Source: Rhexocercosporidium sp. MPI-PUGE-AT-0058 | Lineage: Eukaryota > Ascomycota > Leotiomycetes > Helotiales | Reading direction: 5' to 3' | Assembly (NCBI GenBank): GCA_020746875.1 | Contig: JAGTJL010000043.1 | Coordinates: 62,001 to 126,000 of the forward strand | Length of the DNA: 64,000 nt | Shown: piece after piece, positions 22,693-34,179 of the stretch | How positions within the stretch are numbered: the stretch's first letter is position 1 | How the letters are laid out: every line of letters begins with the position of its first letter | Made by a program: the position numbers and the translations under genes | Notes under the pieces: generated by a model | Told to the model about the DNA's origin: nothing | The model's input: only the letters and a program-made list of their open reading frames with translations | The model's database searches: none

Positions 22693-23148
22693 CAGTAGAA
22701 CCTTAATATAAGCATAGCATCGGGAACAGTATTTGTATGCTTACAAGAGAGGTATGCTTATGTGAAGGGTGCCAAGACTTAAAAACCTAAGGGGGTCATA
22801 GCCTATCAGCCGCTGTAATTTTAGGCGCTCGAATGTTATAGTTTCTAAATTAAGTAATTAGTTGAATGTTAATTAGATTTAGTTTTAGGCTGTTGGTTAC
22901 TATAATTATATGGTCTAGGTCCTTGTAAATATAGGCTTTTAACTACTAATCTCACGTTATCTGACTTATTTATAAGCATATCAAGGTAAAAATTAGGTAT
23001 GTATTATAGATCAGGACCCTATTTATCTAAGCATATTCTTTTTAGCGGGGCATGCTTATTTGGCTCACTTAAAAAAACGGGACCCAAGACTTGATGCTTA
23101 TTGGTCAGGTATGCTTATCTACAGGATGCTTATATAGAGGTTCTACTG
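22693..23148. mobile_element. pogo/Tc1-type MITE, 456 bp, TA target-site duplication
   Basis: Terminal inverted repeats CAGTAGAACCTYWATATAAGCAT (left CAGTAGAACCTTAATATAAG at 22,693; right, inverted, CAGTAGAACCTCTATATAAG ending 23,148), flanked by TA on both sides. The interior has no transposase frame but holds repeated subterminal TATGCTTA/TAAGCATA motifs (about 22,735, 22,753, 22,975, 23,049, 23,110, 23,127). The CAGTAGAACCTCTATA end is typical of fungal and animal pogo-like elements, so an autonomous pogo probably mobilised it. No RIP. Confidence 0.82.
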
Positions 23149-23259
23149 TATACGAACTACTAAGTTAGCGAGACCCCAAGGACAATTGATGCCATCGCGT
23201 AACTGTGGCTGGTACAGTAACCGGGGAAATTGCAGATATCGTTGTCGAGAATGACGGTT

Positions 23260-23967
23260 TAGCGGGGCGATTCCAGGAGGTCAAAGTGTTCTCATTGTGG
23301 GAAGACTAACCACAACTCTAATTCGTGCTGGCAATGGCTAGGTACCGAGGGAGGGAGGAGGTACCACGAGAACAAGGCGAAGGAGCTAGGTGATAAGGGC
23401 AAGGCCAAAACCAGCGAGCAGGCTCGTATGATCGTCGAACATGATTCTGACCAAGAGACCGCCTGGTACGTTGACGGATCATCGAGCACCAAGGACGATA
23501 AGTGGTATTTGGACACCTGCGCAAGCTCTGATATGACTTTCAACCGCAACGTCTTCATTTCACTAGACGCCACGAAACAGATCGATCTCGAGGTAGCTGA
23601 AGGCACTATAATCAGGAGTGCAGGAAGAGGCACGATTTCAGTGCTCATTGGGGACCGAAAGTTGAAGTTGACGGACGTACACTACATGCCAACTCCCACT
23701 GCCAATGCCTCTTCACCACCATCGCCTCCTTCATCTCCACCGCCGTCTATCGCACCTGGACAGATTCCAGGTATTGGACTCGACCTGAGTCGAGTTGTTA
23801 TCCCGGAGATCAAGGAAGGGAACGCGGGGACGGTGCGCAGGCGGGTGAACGAGGCTCTCAAAAAGAAGGGTATAACCTGTTTGGGAGTCAATTCAAAGGG
23901 GAACGGTCGTTATCGGCTTCTCTTTCATAGCAACGATGTCGATAAGGTACGGAGGGACGACATTTAG
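23260..23967 (+). pseudogene. Chimera: Ty1/copia gag-protease joined to a LINE ORF1 N-terminus
   Basis: One open frame of about 235 codons after a stop at 23,257-23,259. First half: CCHC zinc knuckle CSHCGKTNHNSNSC (23,287-23,328), then a copia-type aspartic protease, KWYLDTCASSDMTFNRNVF, with the active-site Asp in DTCAS and the flap-like VAEGTIIRSAGRGTISVLIG up to VHYMP at about 23,690. Second half: a Ser/Pro hinge (SSPPSPPSSPPPS), then VRRRVNEALKKKGITCLGVNSKGNGRYRLLFHS, which looks like the RRM-like part of a non-LTR retrotransposon ORF1. The join is in frame. It ends at TAG where a Trp is likely. Little RIP. Confidence 0.6.
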
Positions 23968-24660
23968 CTTAGAACATACTTTAATAGGGGAACGCTGTAC
24001 GGAGAGCAGTTGTATCCCCATGTGTTGAAGTGGGGCTCCGGTTAGTGCGTATTGCTTTTTATGGGGTAGAACTTCTAATACTCTTCTATATAATCGTCGC
24101 TTGCCCACCCTCTTAGAAGGGTATGCTTAATCAAGGTAATTATCAAATCATACTTATTTTTAATACCGCGAGGGTCGATAGGGTATATCACGAGGTAGCC
24201 ACGGACGAGGTTGGCTCTACTCTCTTCGGCCGGTTAGACGGGGTCAAGGTTCATAAGATGCGGTGGCTCGAGAATATGTCTGTGGGTAAGGAGTATCGCT
24301 CGATGGTAGTATATCTAAATACTAAGAGGAAGTTGAAGACTCCTTGTGAAGATGACTATTACTATAGCCAACGGAGAGTGTGCATACACTCGCCTATTCG
24401 TTATAAGCCGTCAACCTACGCGGTGCTATCGCTGTCACCTTTATAGCCATCTACATTACCATTACCAAGCGCCAGATCCAGTCTGTGGACAGTATGCACT
24501 CCCAAGGCACACGGCATCGGCATGCACCTCGACAACCTTTAAGTGCGCGGCGTATAATAGAAAGAGCGCCCACAAGGCAACGGATTCGAGGTGTCCAGTA
24601 TATCGACGGGAGCCTGCTAAGTTACGACTATTACTATTACATTCATACAACTAACGCTAT
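23968..24660 (+). pseudogene. LINE (non-LTR retrotransposon) ORF1 remnant with zinc knuckles
   Basis: Continuation of the LINE ORF1 in shifted frames. 24,123-24,340 encodes VGSTLFGRLDGVKVHKMRWL and GKEYRSMVVYLNTK. A shift near 24,345 leads to ECAYTRLFVISRQPTRCYRC, LYSHLHYHYQ, DPVCGQYALPRHTASACTS, TFKCAAYNRKSAHKATDSRC and PVYRREPAKL. These are the CCHC knuckles of an I/Tad-like ORF1, with several Cys/His changed to Tyr as RIP would do. No endonuclease or reverse transcriptase follows; the sequence fades into AT-rich DNA. The intact protein binds element RNA. Confidence 0.72.
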
Positions 24661-24923
24661 CTATTCTAGCCTATTTCAATCCAGCACAATCTCTCTACCT
24701 GCCGCACGTGGTTGCCCGCGTTTAGGTAAGTTAGCTATTTCTGACGATTATACGACGTTATACTTTTCATCAATTGCGATAGAAGAGAGTGGTCTTAGGC
24801 CTTAGTCACGGGCTCCGGAATTAGGATAAGGTAGGCGAAGTTAAGTATGAGGGATAGAGAACGCTATAGAGAACAAACATTAGATTGCTACGGGTTTGAT
24901 TATATAAGGCTCAGCACCGAGTT
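24661..24923. other. Short unassigned flank of the hAT MITE
   Basis: Decayed sequence with no identified feature, ending in TGGACAAT, the left copy of the hAT target-site duplication (24,924-24,931). Confidence 0.4.
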
Positions 24924-25244
24924 TGGACAATCAGAGTGGCCGAAAAGCCAATCAGTCAGCCATCAGCTAAGGATATATCACAGCTGACTGGCTAATAGTA
25001 AAACCCTTAGCTGACCGGTTGACTGAATCGAGCTTATAAGCAGCTGATTAGCTAAGCTTTGACAATATTTGTATGTAAACATCAAGTGATTTTTGACATT
25101 AAGAGTAAAACACTAATTTAAGTATAATAAAGTGTTTTATTAGCTTCGTTTATAATAATATATATAATTCAATATACTCTTACTAATAAAAGTTCAAATA
25201 TCTTTTATTTATTAACTTTATTAGAATTTAATTATATGACAAAC

Positions 25245-25502
25245 TGTGACGATAAGTGCACTTAGGAGCTTCTTAGCGAGTCAGGGAATCCAGGGGTTTA
25301 AAGGTAACTAAGTCATACCGAGTCGGACCAGTACCGGAGGGGTTTCGGAGGAGCTTATATATATAAACTCATACTCCTTTTACTCCTTCTTTCTTTCTTA
25401 ATCTTCTTGTTTTCTTTATATTAGACCTATTAGCTCTCGATAGCCTCAGCTAAAGTACTATTATATACCTCTTACACCGCTCTCTTAGTTAATGTTATTA
25501 TA
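25245..25502 (+). repeat. 5' LTR of gypsy A (258 bp)
   Basis: Starts TGTGACGATAAG and ends TTATTATA (RIP form of …GTTACA). Contains a TATATATAAACTC promoter-like stretch near 25,355. It shares long identical blocks with the 3' LTR. Confidence 0.9.
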
Positions 25503-26099
25503 TTAAATAAGAAAATTACTTCCGCTAAAGACGGCTTTACAATACCTTACTAAAGATTCAGTTATTAATATTTCAAAGAGTCAAAATTCTAGAGATTTCT
25601 TAATAACTAAAAACTAAGGTTTAATTCAGCACTTCGTAATTAATAACGCCTAAAGTAGTCTTTACTAACTACGCTCTAAATAACCCCCTTCACATAGAGG
25701 CCGCTATAAACAGATTTTAAGGAAGTGTTTTTATTATATTCAGAACCTTATTATTTAAGTACGAAACCCTCTCTGAATCTGCCCTAAGTTAAATACTTGT
25801 TTTTATTAAGACTTATTATATTTCAATTAATTACTAAAGAACTTATTAAATTAAGTCCTTTAATTACTACGACCTCTTTAAGAGCACTTCTTAATTTAAA
25901 AACACTTGCTGCCTCGCCTCTTAAAACTAACGTCGCTACTTAAAAGAATAAAAGTAAAGCTCGAGACGACACAGATTATAATAACCTTAACGTTTTAAAA
26001 GGACTCTTTTAAGCCGTTAATAATCGAATTAAAAATTAAGTAAATAAGTAAAGAAAACTCTAATTTAGCCTTACTAAAATTAAGGCTATATTTATAGTC

Positions 26100-29000
26100 T
26101 TTATTACCCCTCGGCCCAATTTAATACGACTTAACGACGATTCTGAAAAAGACCTTACTCCTTCCGAGCCTTCCGAACTACCTTAGAGTCGCTTACGAAC
26201 CCTTACTCCTTTTTTACTTTAATTAATGGAATTTAATAAAAGTTCGCTAAAGAGTTATATCTCTCTTACTCCCGGAGCTTATTCAGACTTGTTTCGGCTT
26301 CTTAAAATCTAACTAACGGAGAAGATTACCTTATTAAATAATAACTTAAACTTTTCGTTTAAATAATAGCGTGCTTTAGTTTAAAACCGCTTAAAAGTTA
26401 ACGTTAATTTCTATTCAACGAAAAAAGTTCGTCGTGCTTTTATTTAAGGATTAACTACTAAAACGGTATAATCTTATTTAAAACCTTAATACCTTTTGGA
26501 AACCTATTCTTTTAAGACCGCTAAAGAGATAATCACACTTTTAAAATCTTACTTCTTAACCGGCCATAAAGTAAACGAGTTCTGGTTTACTTTCCACGAT
26601 TTACACATAAACCCTTATTTTAAAAAGACTTTTATTAAGTTTAAAGTAAAATTTTAAAACGCTGCTATTTAAGGTAACGTCGTCAAGTCAGAATAATTCT
26701 TTTATATATAATAAAAGCTCTTTCTTAAGTTATAAAACGAGACTTTTATTATTAAGTTAACTTAAGAGAATAATTATAATAAAATGATTTCTTACCTTAT
26801 CTTATTAAATTTAAAAAACCGCCGGAATTATATACTTAACTTAAATTTCATTTTAACTCGTACCTCAAATATGACCCAAAAGCCGTCCGGTTTAGGTTAG
26901 ATTACCTCTTCCGCTTAAACGCTTACTTAAAGAACTACTTTTGCCCGTTAATCTTCTTCTATTTCGTTTTAACGCTCTTTTACTTCTTAACGACAATTTA
27001 TTTCCTTTTTACCGCGCTAAAGCTTTATATATTTAAAGCCTTAGACTTTTATAAATAATAATTTAATTAAATATTATAATTGCAATAAATTTAATTATTA
27101 TAAGAGCGACTGCCTTAAGACTCTTAAGGTTTAATTTATAAATAAAGGAATCGAAGAAAAAGGCGTAAAACTAAAAGAAAAGTAAGAAAAGTTATTAAAA
27201 AAATAAATAAAAGAAAACGAAAAAGCCTAAAGAAAAACTCCTTCTTAAGTTTACGTAAATATAATTTATTAAAGTTTAATTTAAATTCCCTTATAAAAAG
27301 AAAGCAATTCTTAATCTCTTATATTATTAATATAAATAAATATAACGTTACATTTTCCGCTTTAATAAATATTAAAGTAAACGGTTACTTCTTCGTAAAT
27401 CAGACCCTTTTCGTACGCTTTTTAAAAGCCTTAAGAGTGAAAATTCTACCCTTTTCTTATATTATCTTAATCTGTGGTTTTTAGAATTCCGTTTAAAGCC
27501 ACGCTTCTCATTATATACGTTTTTACTTAATAATAGACAGTAAACGTATATATAACTGCCCTTTTATTATACTTAATTTAAGAAATTAAAATATAATAAT
27601 TAACGTTAAATAAATAAAACGCTTCCGCGTTAAACTTAATTCGGTTAATAACCGTTTTATATAGCCCTCCGCATACTTATAAACTCCCCGTTAAACGAAA
27701 AAGCTAATTATATTATTCTTTATTAAAGCTAAAGTAAAAACCACTAATTATTATTAATTAAATACTAACCGGCGTAACTTAATTATAAACTAAATTAATC
27801 AAAGACGACGATACTACTAATTTATTATTAATTATATATAAGTATTAACGTTATTAAAAAATCCCTTTAAAAAATAAAAGCCAAAAACAACTCCAGAACC
27901 CTTATTATTAAAGCCGGTCGAAAAACCGAAGGCAAAAAAGCCTCGTTTACGACCACGCCGTCGCCCGGAACTTACTACAACTCCGCAGAGAACTCCCTTT
28001 TTTATTTATAAGATTAGCGTAAACGCATTCTATTTTAATATAAAAAGTAAAAATATTAAATTCTTTATAATTAATATTTATAAAATAAATTAAATCTTAT
28101 AAAAAAAATATAAAGAAAAGGATTTAAATACCCTCTAAATCGTGGCCGAAAAGCTTCTAAAGTAATATTAACTTCTTAAAAAAGCATTTTTTAAGATAAA
28201 GTCAAACGTTTTATTACCCCATTAATATTACGACTACAAGATTTAACTAAAGGCTTTATTACTTAATTCTTATTCTCCCTTATATTGTCAATTAATAAAG
28301 GAATTAAAAATATTAAAAAAATACCTTTTAAAAAACCTTAATAAAAGATTTATTAAAACAAATTAAAATCCTTTCACTTTTTCCGTCTTTTTTATAAAGA
28401 AGAGCAATAAAAGGTTGCGTTTTTATATTAATTACCGTCGTTTAAATACGCTAACGCAGAAAGACTCATACTTTATACTAAAAATCGACGAGCTCCTCTC
28501 TCGCGTATTGAAAGTTAAAGTATTTACTAAACTCGATATTTAGGCCGCATTTAATCGTATTTAAATAGACCCCGAATCGGAAGAGTATACGACCTTCCGT
28601 ATTAAATATAAGACTTATAAATATAAAGTATTACCCTTTAGACTTTATAACGGACCAAACACGTACTAACGTTATATAAACGACGTATTATTAAATTATT
28701 TAAACGACTTTTATATAATATACTTTAATAATATTTTAATTTATTTAAAATTAATAAAAGAATATAAAAAATACGTTAAAATAATTCTAAAACAGCTTAT
28801 AAAAGCTAGCTTATAAGTTAATATTAAAAAATATGAATTCCACGTTACTTATACTAAATACTTAAGTTATATTATAATTATAAAAGGAATTAAAGCCGAC
28901 TTAAAAAAAGTAAAGCCGTTACAGAATTAAAAATATTTAAAGACTATTATAATAATAAAGTCTTTTTTAAGTTTTTACGGTTTTTATCGATAATTATTCA

Positions 29001-31190
29001 CAACTTTAAATTCATTGCGAAGCCTCTCTTTACGCTTACTTAACTTACGGTTCCCTAGAATTAGACGAAAAAATATAAAAAAGCCTTTAAAAAGTTATAA
29101 AATTAATTATTAATTATATAAAAGATTTACTATTTCAACCCCGACTTACTAACGCGATTAAAAACCGACGCTTTCGATAAAGTAATTACAAGCGTAATTT
29201 CTTAATAACACGCTAACGGATTATAATATCCCTTAGGATTCTACTCTTACGTCCTAAATAACTATAAGCTTAATTAAGAAATTTATAATAAAAAACTTTA
29301 TACGATTATAGAATCGTTTTATAAGTAGCGTCTTAAACTTATGTCTATTCGGACCAGACTCGGAGTATATTCGGACTACCGATTCCTAAAGTATTTTATA
29401 ATAATAAAAGTCCTTATAAATAAGCAGATTTAATAAATGGAATTCTTATTTAATTTCAATTTTTAAATTATATATACGTTAAGTAAATAAAATTAAAAGA
29501 CTAATATTCTCAGTTAAAGAGAATAAGACTTAAAAATCTAAGAAAAAGTAAAGTTAAACAGCCGATTTAAAGTCTTACTTACGCCTAATTGCCTTAACCT
29601 TAAAATTAATGCGGAGTTAGTAAATAAGTTTATAATTAACGTTATTTTTCTTTATTTTCTCTTCTCGAAAACGGAAGACGCCGTTAATAATTCGACTCTA
29701 AAGCTACTTAAAACCTTATTTAACTTTATTAAAAAGCTTTATTAAAATAACCGCGAGTCTTTTATAAAGGAACGGAAGTCTTTACTTAAGGATTATATAA
29801 TAATAAACGGACTCTTATACTTTAAAGGCCGTTTATATATATAAAAGAATACCTCGTTATATACTAAATTAATCCAAGAGGCTTATAACCAGCCGTTTAT
29901 AGCGTATTTAAGTGAAAAGAAGACTTATTAATTCCTTACTCTTAAGTATTATTAATTCGGAATAGGTTCGGACTATATCCGGTATATAAGAAATTATAAA
30001 GCTTATTAATACTTTTATTTTAAATAAATCAAATAATAAGAATTCTTATATCCTTTACTTATTCCCGTATACTTTATATAATACTTATATATAAATTATA
30101 AGGATTTTTTAAAAAATAAATACGGTTTTAACTAAATCTTAATATTTATTAACCGCCTCGAAAAGGATTTCGTTATAATTCCTTATTACTAAGATATTAA
30201 CGCTCGTAATACTACTTAACTATTTATTTAATAAATTTACCGATTCAGACATACTCTAGAGATAATTATATTTAATTACGGCGCTTAGTTTATCTCCTCT
30301 TTTTAAAAAGAATTCTGTCGTATTATTAACGTTAAGATTAAGCTTTCTATAACTTATTATAAAAAGATAAACGGACAAACGGAAATCATAAATCGCTATA
30401 TCGATCAAAGGCTTAAACCATTCGTTACTTATTACCAGGATAATTAAAGTGAATTAATACCTTTAATTAATAGAGTTCAAATATCCCTGCCTTACGAATC
30501 TATTAGTATAGCTCCGTATTAGCTTAAATTCGGTAAGGAATTATATAACAGCTGAAACTAGAAAACGCTTAAAGCTACTACTTTATTAGAAAAGCTTAAT
30601 TACGTTAATATAAAAAAGCTAGCTTAACGCATAAAATAGACATAGAAAATTACTAAAGGAAATATATAAGCCGCTCAAGACCGTATAACCCGCGCAACGG
30701 ACTAAAAACGAAGGCCTATTAATTAAGAAATTAAAGAAAAAGTTTTTTTATTAATTAAGAACCTTAAGAGCCACCGTCTTAATCGTAAACTTATAAATTA
30801 ATAAAAAGGCCCCTTTAAGATTTTAGAGAAGATAAGCTACTCTTATAAGCTAAAATTACCTATAAACTCTTAAATATATAACGTATTTATATTAAAACTC
30901 CTTTTTAAGGACTTAAAAGACCTTTTATTAAATTAAAAGACGCCGAAACCTCCTCCGGAGGTTATTAAAAGTCAAAAAGAATAAGAAATCGAGGAAATCC
31001 TTAGTATTAGATTATATTATAACGTACTCAAATATTAAGTGAAATAACTAAGCTATAACCCCGATTTATAATAGTATAATGCCTCCGATTTAATAAAATC
31101 GCCTCATAAATTAAGAGATTTTTATACGACGTATTTTAATAAACCGAGACCACCTCAAAACCTGTCCGAATAGCTTAAGGCTTAAAAATT
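26100..31190 (+). pseudogene. Gypsy A gag-pol polyprotein remnant (chromovirus-like)
   Basis: RIP-riddled plus-strand frames. Gag region about 26,150-27,250, with a likely CCHC-derived segment near 27,080. Reverse transcriptase about 28,400-28,950: YINYRRLNTLTQKDSYF, KIDELLSRVLKVKVFTKLDI, then the catalytic YxDD as YFNN at 28,721-28,732 (Asp codons GAC turned to AAT). RNase H about 29,090-29,400 (LKTDASDKVI, YPLGFYSYVLNN). Integrase about 29,870-30,700. A chromodomain-like C-terminus about 30,790-31,190 (LKLPINS…YNVFILKLL). Stops are TAA/TAG at Gln/Trp. The intact polyprotein copies and integrates the element. Gypsy B at the right end of the window is a related copy. Confidence 0.85.
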
Positions 31191-31431
31191 AAAAGAAAAC
31201 GATTATAATTACTTAAAAGATAATAGACTATAACTTCCTTTCGAAATAATAAAACGACAATATTAATTAACAGTTATTTACCTTTTAATTTAAAGTATTA
31301 ATAAAGCCTTACGACCGCATCTTAATAAGGACTTAGCTACTAATTTTACTATAAACGGCTACTTTTGTATAAAGATTTAAAGAAAGTAACGGCCATAAAA
31401 GACTACCGAAATTAATTTAAAATAAGGCCTT

Positions 31432-31665
31432 TTAATCTTTATTAAAGAAGTCCTTTTCTTCTCCTAATAGAGGTTCGGTTAACTCGTTATTTAACCTTTT
31501 ATAAGAGGAGCCAAACTTTTTTTTCTTTTTCCTCTTTTTAGTAATAGTAGCAGCCGCCTTACGCTTAATACTACCACGACGTATGCGGCGACGAGTCATA
31601 CTTATATCCTTATCTTTATCCTCTTCTCCTTTTTTATTATTAGTACTACTACCACGGCAAGCCAT
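31432..31665 (-). CDS. Antisense lysine-rich 77-aa ORF inside gypsy A
   Basis: ATG-to-stop frame on the strand opposite to pol, between the pol end and the 3' LTR. The product is very basic (MACRGSSTNNKKGEEDKDKD, TRRRIRRGSIKRKAAATITK, KRKKKKKFGSSYKRLNN), with bipartite nuclear-signal-like clusters. It is free of stops in otherwise RIP-riddled DNA and has a homologous stop-free counterpart in gypsy B (47,643-47,882). It may be a real antisense gene of this element family. It may also survive only because Lys/Arg/Glu codons offer few CpA targets. Confidence 0.45.
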   Translation of the reverse strand: MACRGSSTNNKKGEEDKDKDISMTRRRIRRGSIKRKAAATITKKRKKKKKFGSSYKRLNNELTEPLLGEEKDFFNKD

Positions 31666-32644
31666 TTTAACTACTGAAGTAGCGAAGACTCGCGAAAACT
31701 TTAGTAAGGCCTTTAAATATTAAATACTAATATTACTTATAATAAACTTAACGACTTATAATAACGTTATTTAATTACTTAAATATAATATAGCGAAAAG
31801 CCCGAGTTTCTTTTAATACCGCAAACCCTAGCTCTTTTATAGTCTTAAGCGCCTCCGCGGTCGTTATAAGTAATACTTCGTTAATCGACGAGGCGGTAAC
31901 TTGGACTTCCGCATTATCGGCAACTACTAATAACGCGTCGTACTCTGGGCTTATAAATTACAGAAGCTAAAAAGTCAAAAAGTATTAATATTAGACTTAT
32001 TTTAGAGGTTTTCTAGACCTTAACTTACGAGGCGGCAAAATCTCTTTTGAGTTATATAATAAATATATTTCTTTAAGTTACTTTTGTCAAAGTAATAAGA
32101 GTGGCCCAGTTCTTTCGCCATCCCGCGCACGCAGCGCACGCAGCAGTTGCGGTAGGCCGCCGCTAAGGCTCTTAATAGGGTTAGAAGAGGCATTATTATA
32201 ATTAGAATTCAGATTTTATTATAAAAGTCATAAGATTTTATTTATTTATTATTATTTATTTATTTTAATTAATTAGTTATACGTGTTAGTAATTATATAG
32301 CGCAAATCGACAATTTAAGGTAACTTATAGAAAAGTATATATTATTAAAAGAAAAAGAATTAACTCCTTAAAAAGTTTAACGTATATATACGCTAATATA
32401 AGCAAACAAATCGATGGCGCTAAGGCAGTACAATATAATAGGTAACGGACTAAATTCGGACGCCTATTCCACTAATTAAATAAATAAAAGCTCGCCCTCC
32501 TATAACATATTATTTGCTATTATATAGGACCTCGCTTACGCTCGCGTAACCTCGCTTGACCTCGGATAAGAGCCCTTAGCACTATAATAATACTAAACTA
32601 CGACTAATTAAAGATTAAGGACAATTTCTCTTTTAAGAAAGGGG

Positions 32645-32905
32645 TAATATAATAATAGGTATACTTAAGAGCTTCTTAGCGAGTCAGGGAATCCAGGGGT
32701 TCAGAGGTAATTAAGTTATGCCGAGTCGGACTAGTACCGGAGGGGTTTCAGAAGAGCTTATATATATAAACTCATACTCCTTTTACTCCCTCTTTTCTTT
32801 TTAATCTTCTTGTTTCCTTTGTATTAGACCTATTAACTCTTAATAGCCTCAGCTAAAGTACTATTATATACCTCTTACACCGCTCTCTTGGCTAGTGTCG
32901 TTACA
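32645..32905 (+). repeat. 3' LTR of gypsy A (261 bp)
   Basis: Starts TAATATAATAATAGG (RIP form of TGTGACGATAAG) after the polypurine tract and ends GTGTCGTTACA. It differs from the 5' LTR mostly by transitions. Confidence 0.9.
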
Positions 32906-33243
32906 CAAACATTTGAATATAAAAAAGTAGTTTTATACTTAAATTATACTGTTTTATGTAAAATTTATAAATTTATAATTTATGATAGCTTTTAAGCTAG
33001 CTTATAAGCTGACTATATTTGAGCTGACTGGCTTACAAATATATTTGAGCTGACTGGCTGATGGTTTTTACTCAGCTGACTGATTGGCTTAAAAGCTAGC
33101 TGACTTTTCGGCCACTCTGTGGACAATTCTAGTGTATGCTTAGCGGATCTTCCATAGCTGCCTAAGGGTTTCGCACCCTGCCTTGGGCGTAATAGAATTG
33201 TGTGTGTATATACCCTTGTGTCGAAGCTTACTGTATATACCAG

Positions 33244-33518
33244 TCACCTGCAAAGGTAGTGGCAATAGCTGAGTTTGATATCCGCACGATGCTCTTGAAT
33301 GATGTTGTGTAGGTTCTCAAGGGCAACCCCTGCCATTCTGCCTGAACCTACACCGCTGTTTTGTTTTTCTGCGTGCGTAACGAGGCAGCCTTGCCACGTT
33401 GTGGAGGCTGAGTGACGGTTCAGTCGCCATGTCAAAATATGATTAAAAAGAGTCTGCAACTCTCCAGACCTTGACATTCTAACAGTCTCAATTCCACCTC
33501 TGCTCCCAGGACTTTGAG
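33244..33518. other. Upstream region of the HET fragment
   Basis: Normal-composition DNA just outside the hAT MITE. A minus-strand open frame crosses it (to 33,612) but has no family resemblance and overlaps the HET fragment, so I do not call it. Confidence 0.35.
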
Positions 33519-34170
33519 ATGGATGGCCAAGTATATCCTCGTTTGGAAGTTGTTCACGAGGAAGGCGTCGGTGGGCAACAAATGGTTCACATCCATAAAA
33601 TCGCAGAATCACCGTCGTCTATGAACCAGGTATCATCGGACACAACCCTTTCTACGAGTTCGACAGTTAAGAAGCGCAAAGCGAGCGAGATAGACAATGC
33701 CGACAAAAAATGGTGCGATCGATGCTTTACGATGACCGCCACCTTGAAAGGGCTTCGATTTTTGGTCTCGACAGGTGGGTGGAGGCATCTTTCTTGGTCG
33801 GAACTAAAGCAATCAGCTGGGAACATGTGCATCCTTTGCTCCTTCGTTTTGAGTCGCCTGAAAAGAATTCCAAGGAAGTGGGATGATCATTCCGTGTTGT
33901 ATTTCAGAGAACTGGGATACCATGGTAATAGAAGTGAACGAACTCTCAGCGACAAAGAATTCGAAGCGAGTTTATTTTATCAATCCCGTTTCGGAAGGCT
34001 AGAAGTCTATTGCGACCTGAACCCGTACGGCCCATGCCAAGAGCCTGTGGCGAGACTTTTCTTATTTGAAACTGGTAAGGCAGGTATAGCACTGGCTAAA
34101 TAATCTTTTCAGACACCATGCCTAAGCAATCGAGTCTAATCTCTGCGCGTCCAGGAGTCTCCAAGCCGAT
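33519..34170 (+). pseudogene. N-terminal part of a HET-domain protein
   Basis: Open frame 33,519-34,072, then a likely intron (GTAAGGCAGG…TTTTCAG, about 34,073-34,112). Translation continues as DTMPKQSSLISARPGVSKPMA to a stop near 34,172. It shows the region that precedes many HET domains: KWCDRCFTMTATLKGLR, LSWSELKQSAGNMCILCSFV (paired Cys), then a β-rich stretch ending LFLFET and a linker. The HET domain itself (YxALSYxWG) does not follow, so the gene is cut. ATG candidates are 33,519, 33,579 and 33,621; the later ones fit the conserved part better. No RIP. Such proteins trigger incompatibility cell death. Confidence 0.65.
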
Positions 34171-34179
34171 GGCCTGTCG

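Larger units (their letters stand above)
25245..32905 (+). mobile_element. Gypsy A: Ty3-type LTR retrotransposon, TSD CAAAC
   Basis: Full-length plus-strand element nested in the hAT MITE. LTRs at 25,245-25,502 and 32,645-32,905; target duplication CAAAC at 25,240-25,244 and 32,906-32,910. A purine tract (AAGAAAGGGG) lies directly before the 3' LTR. The interior is heavily RIP-mutated. Confidence 0.92.
24932..33119. mobile_element. hAT MITE split by gypsy A; 8-bp TSD TGGACAAT
   Basis: Left end CAGAGTGGCCGAAAAG at 24,932 and its inverted partner CTTTTCGGCCACTCTG ending at 33,119. Flanks are identical 8-mers TGGACAAT (24,924-24,931 and 33,120-33,127), the size expected for hAT. Subterminal CAGCTGACTGGCT-like motifs are repeated several times at both ends (24,980-25,055 and 32,985-33,105), as hAT transposase-binding arrays are. 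Removing the inner retrotransposon leaves about 520 bp without a transposase, so it is a non-autonomous element. Confidence 0.88.

Noticed and set aside
33244..33612. 122-codon minus-strand frame before the HET fragment
   Set aside because: No recognisable motif, and it overlaps the start of the better supported HET leader on the other strand.
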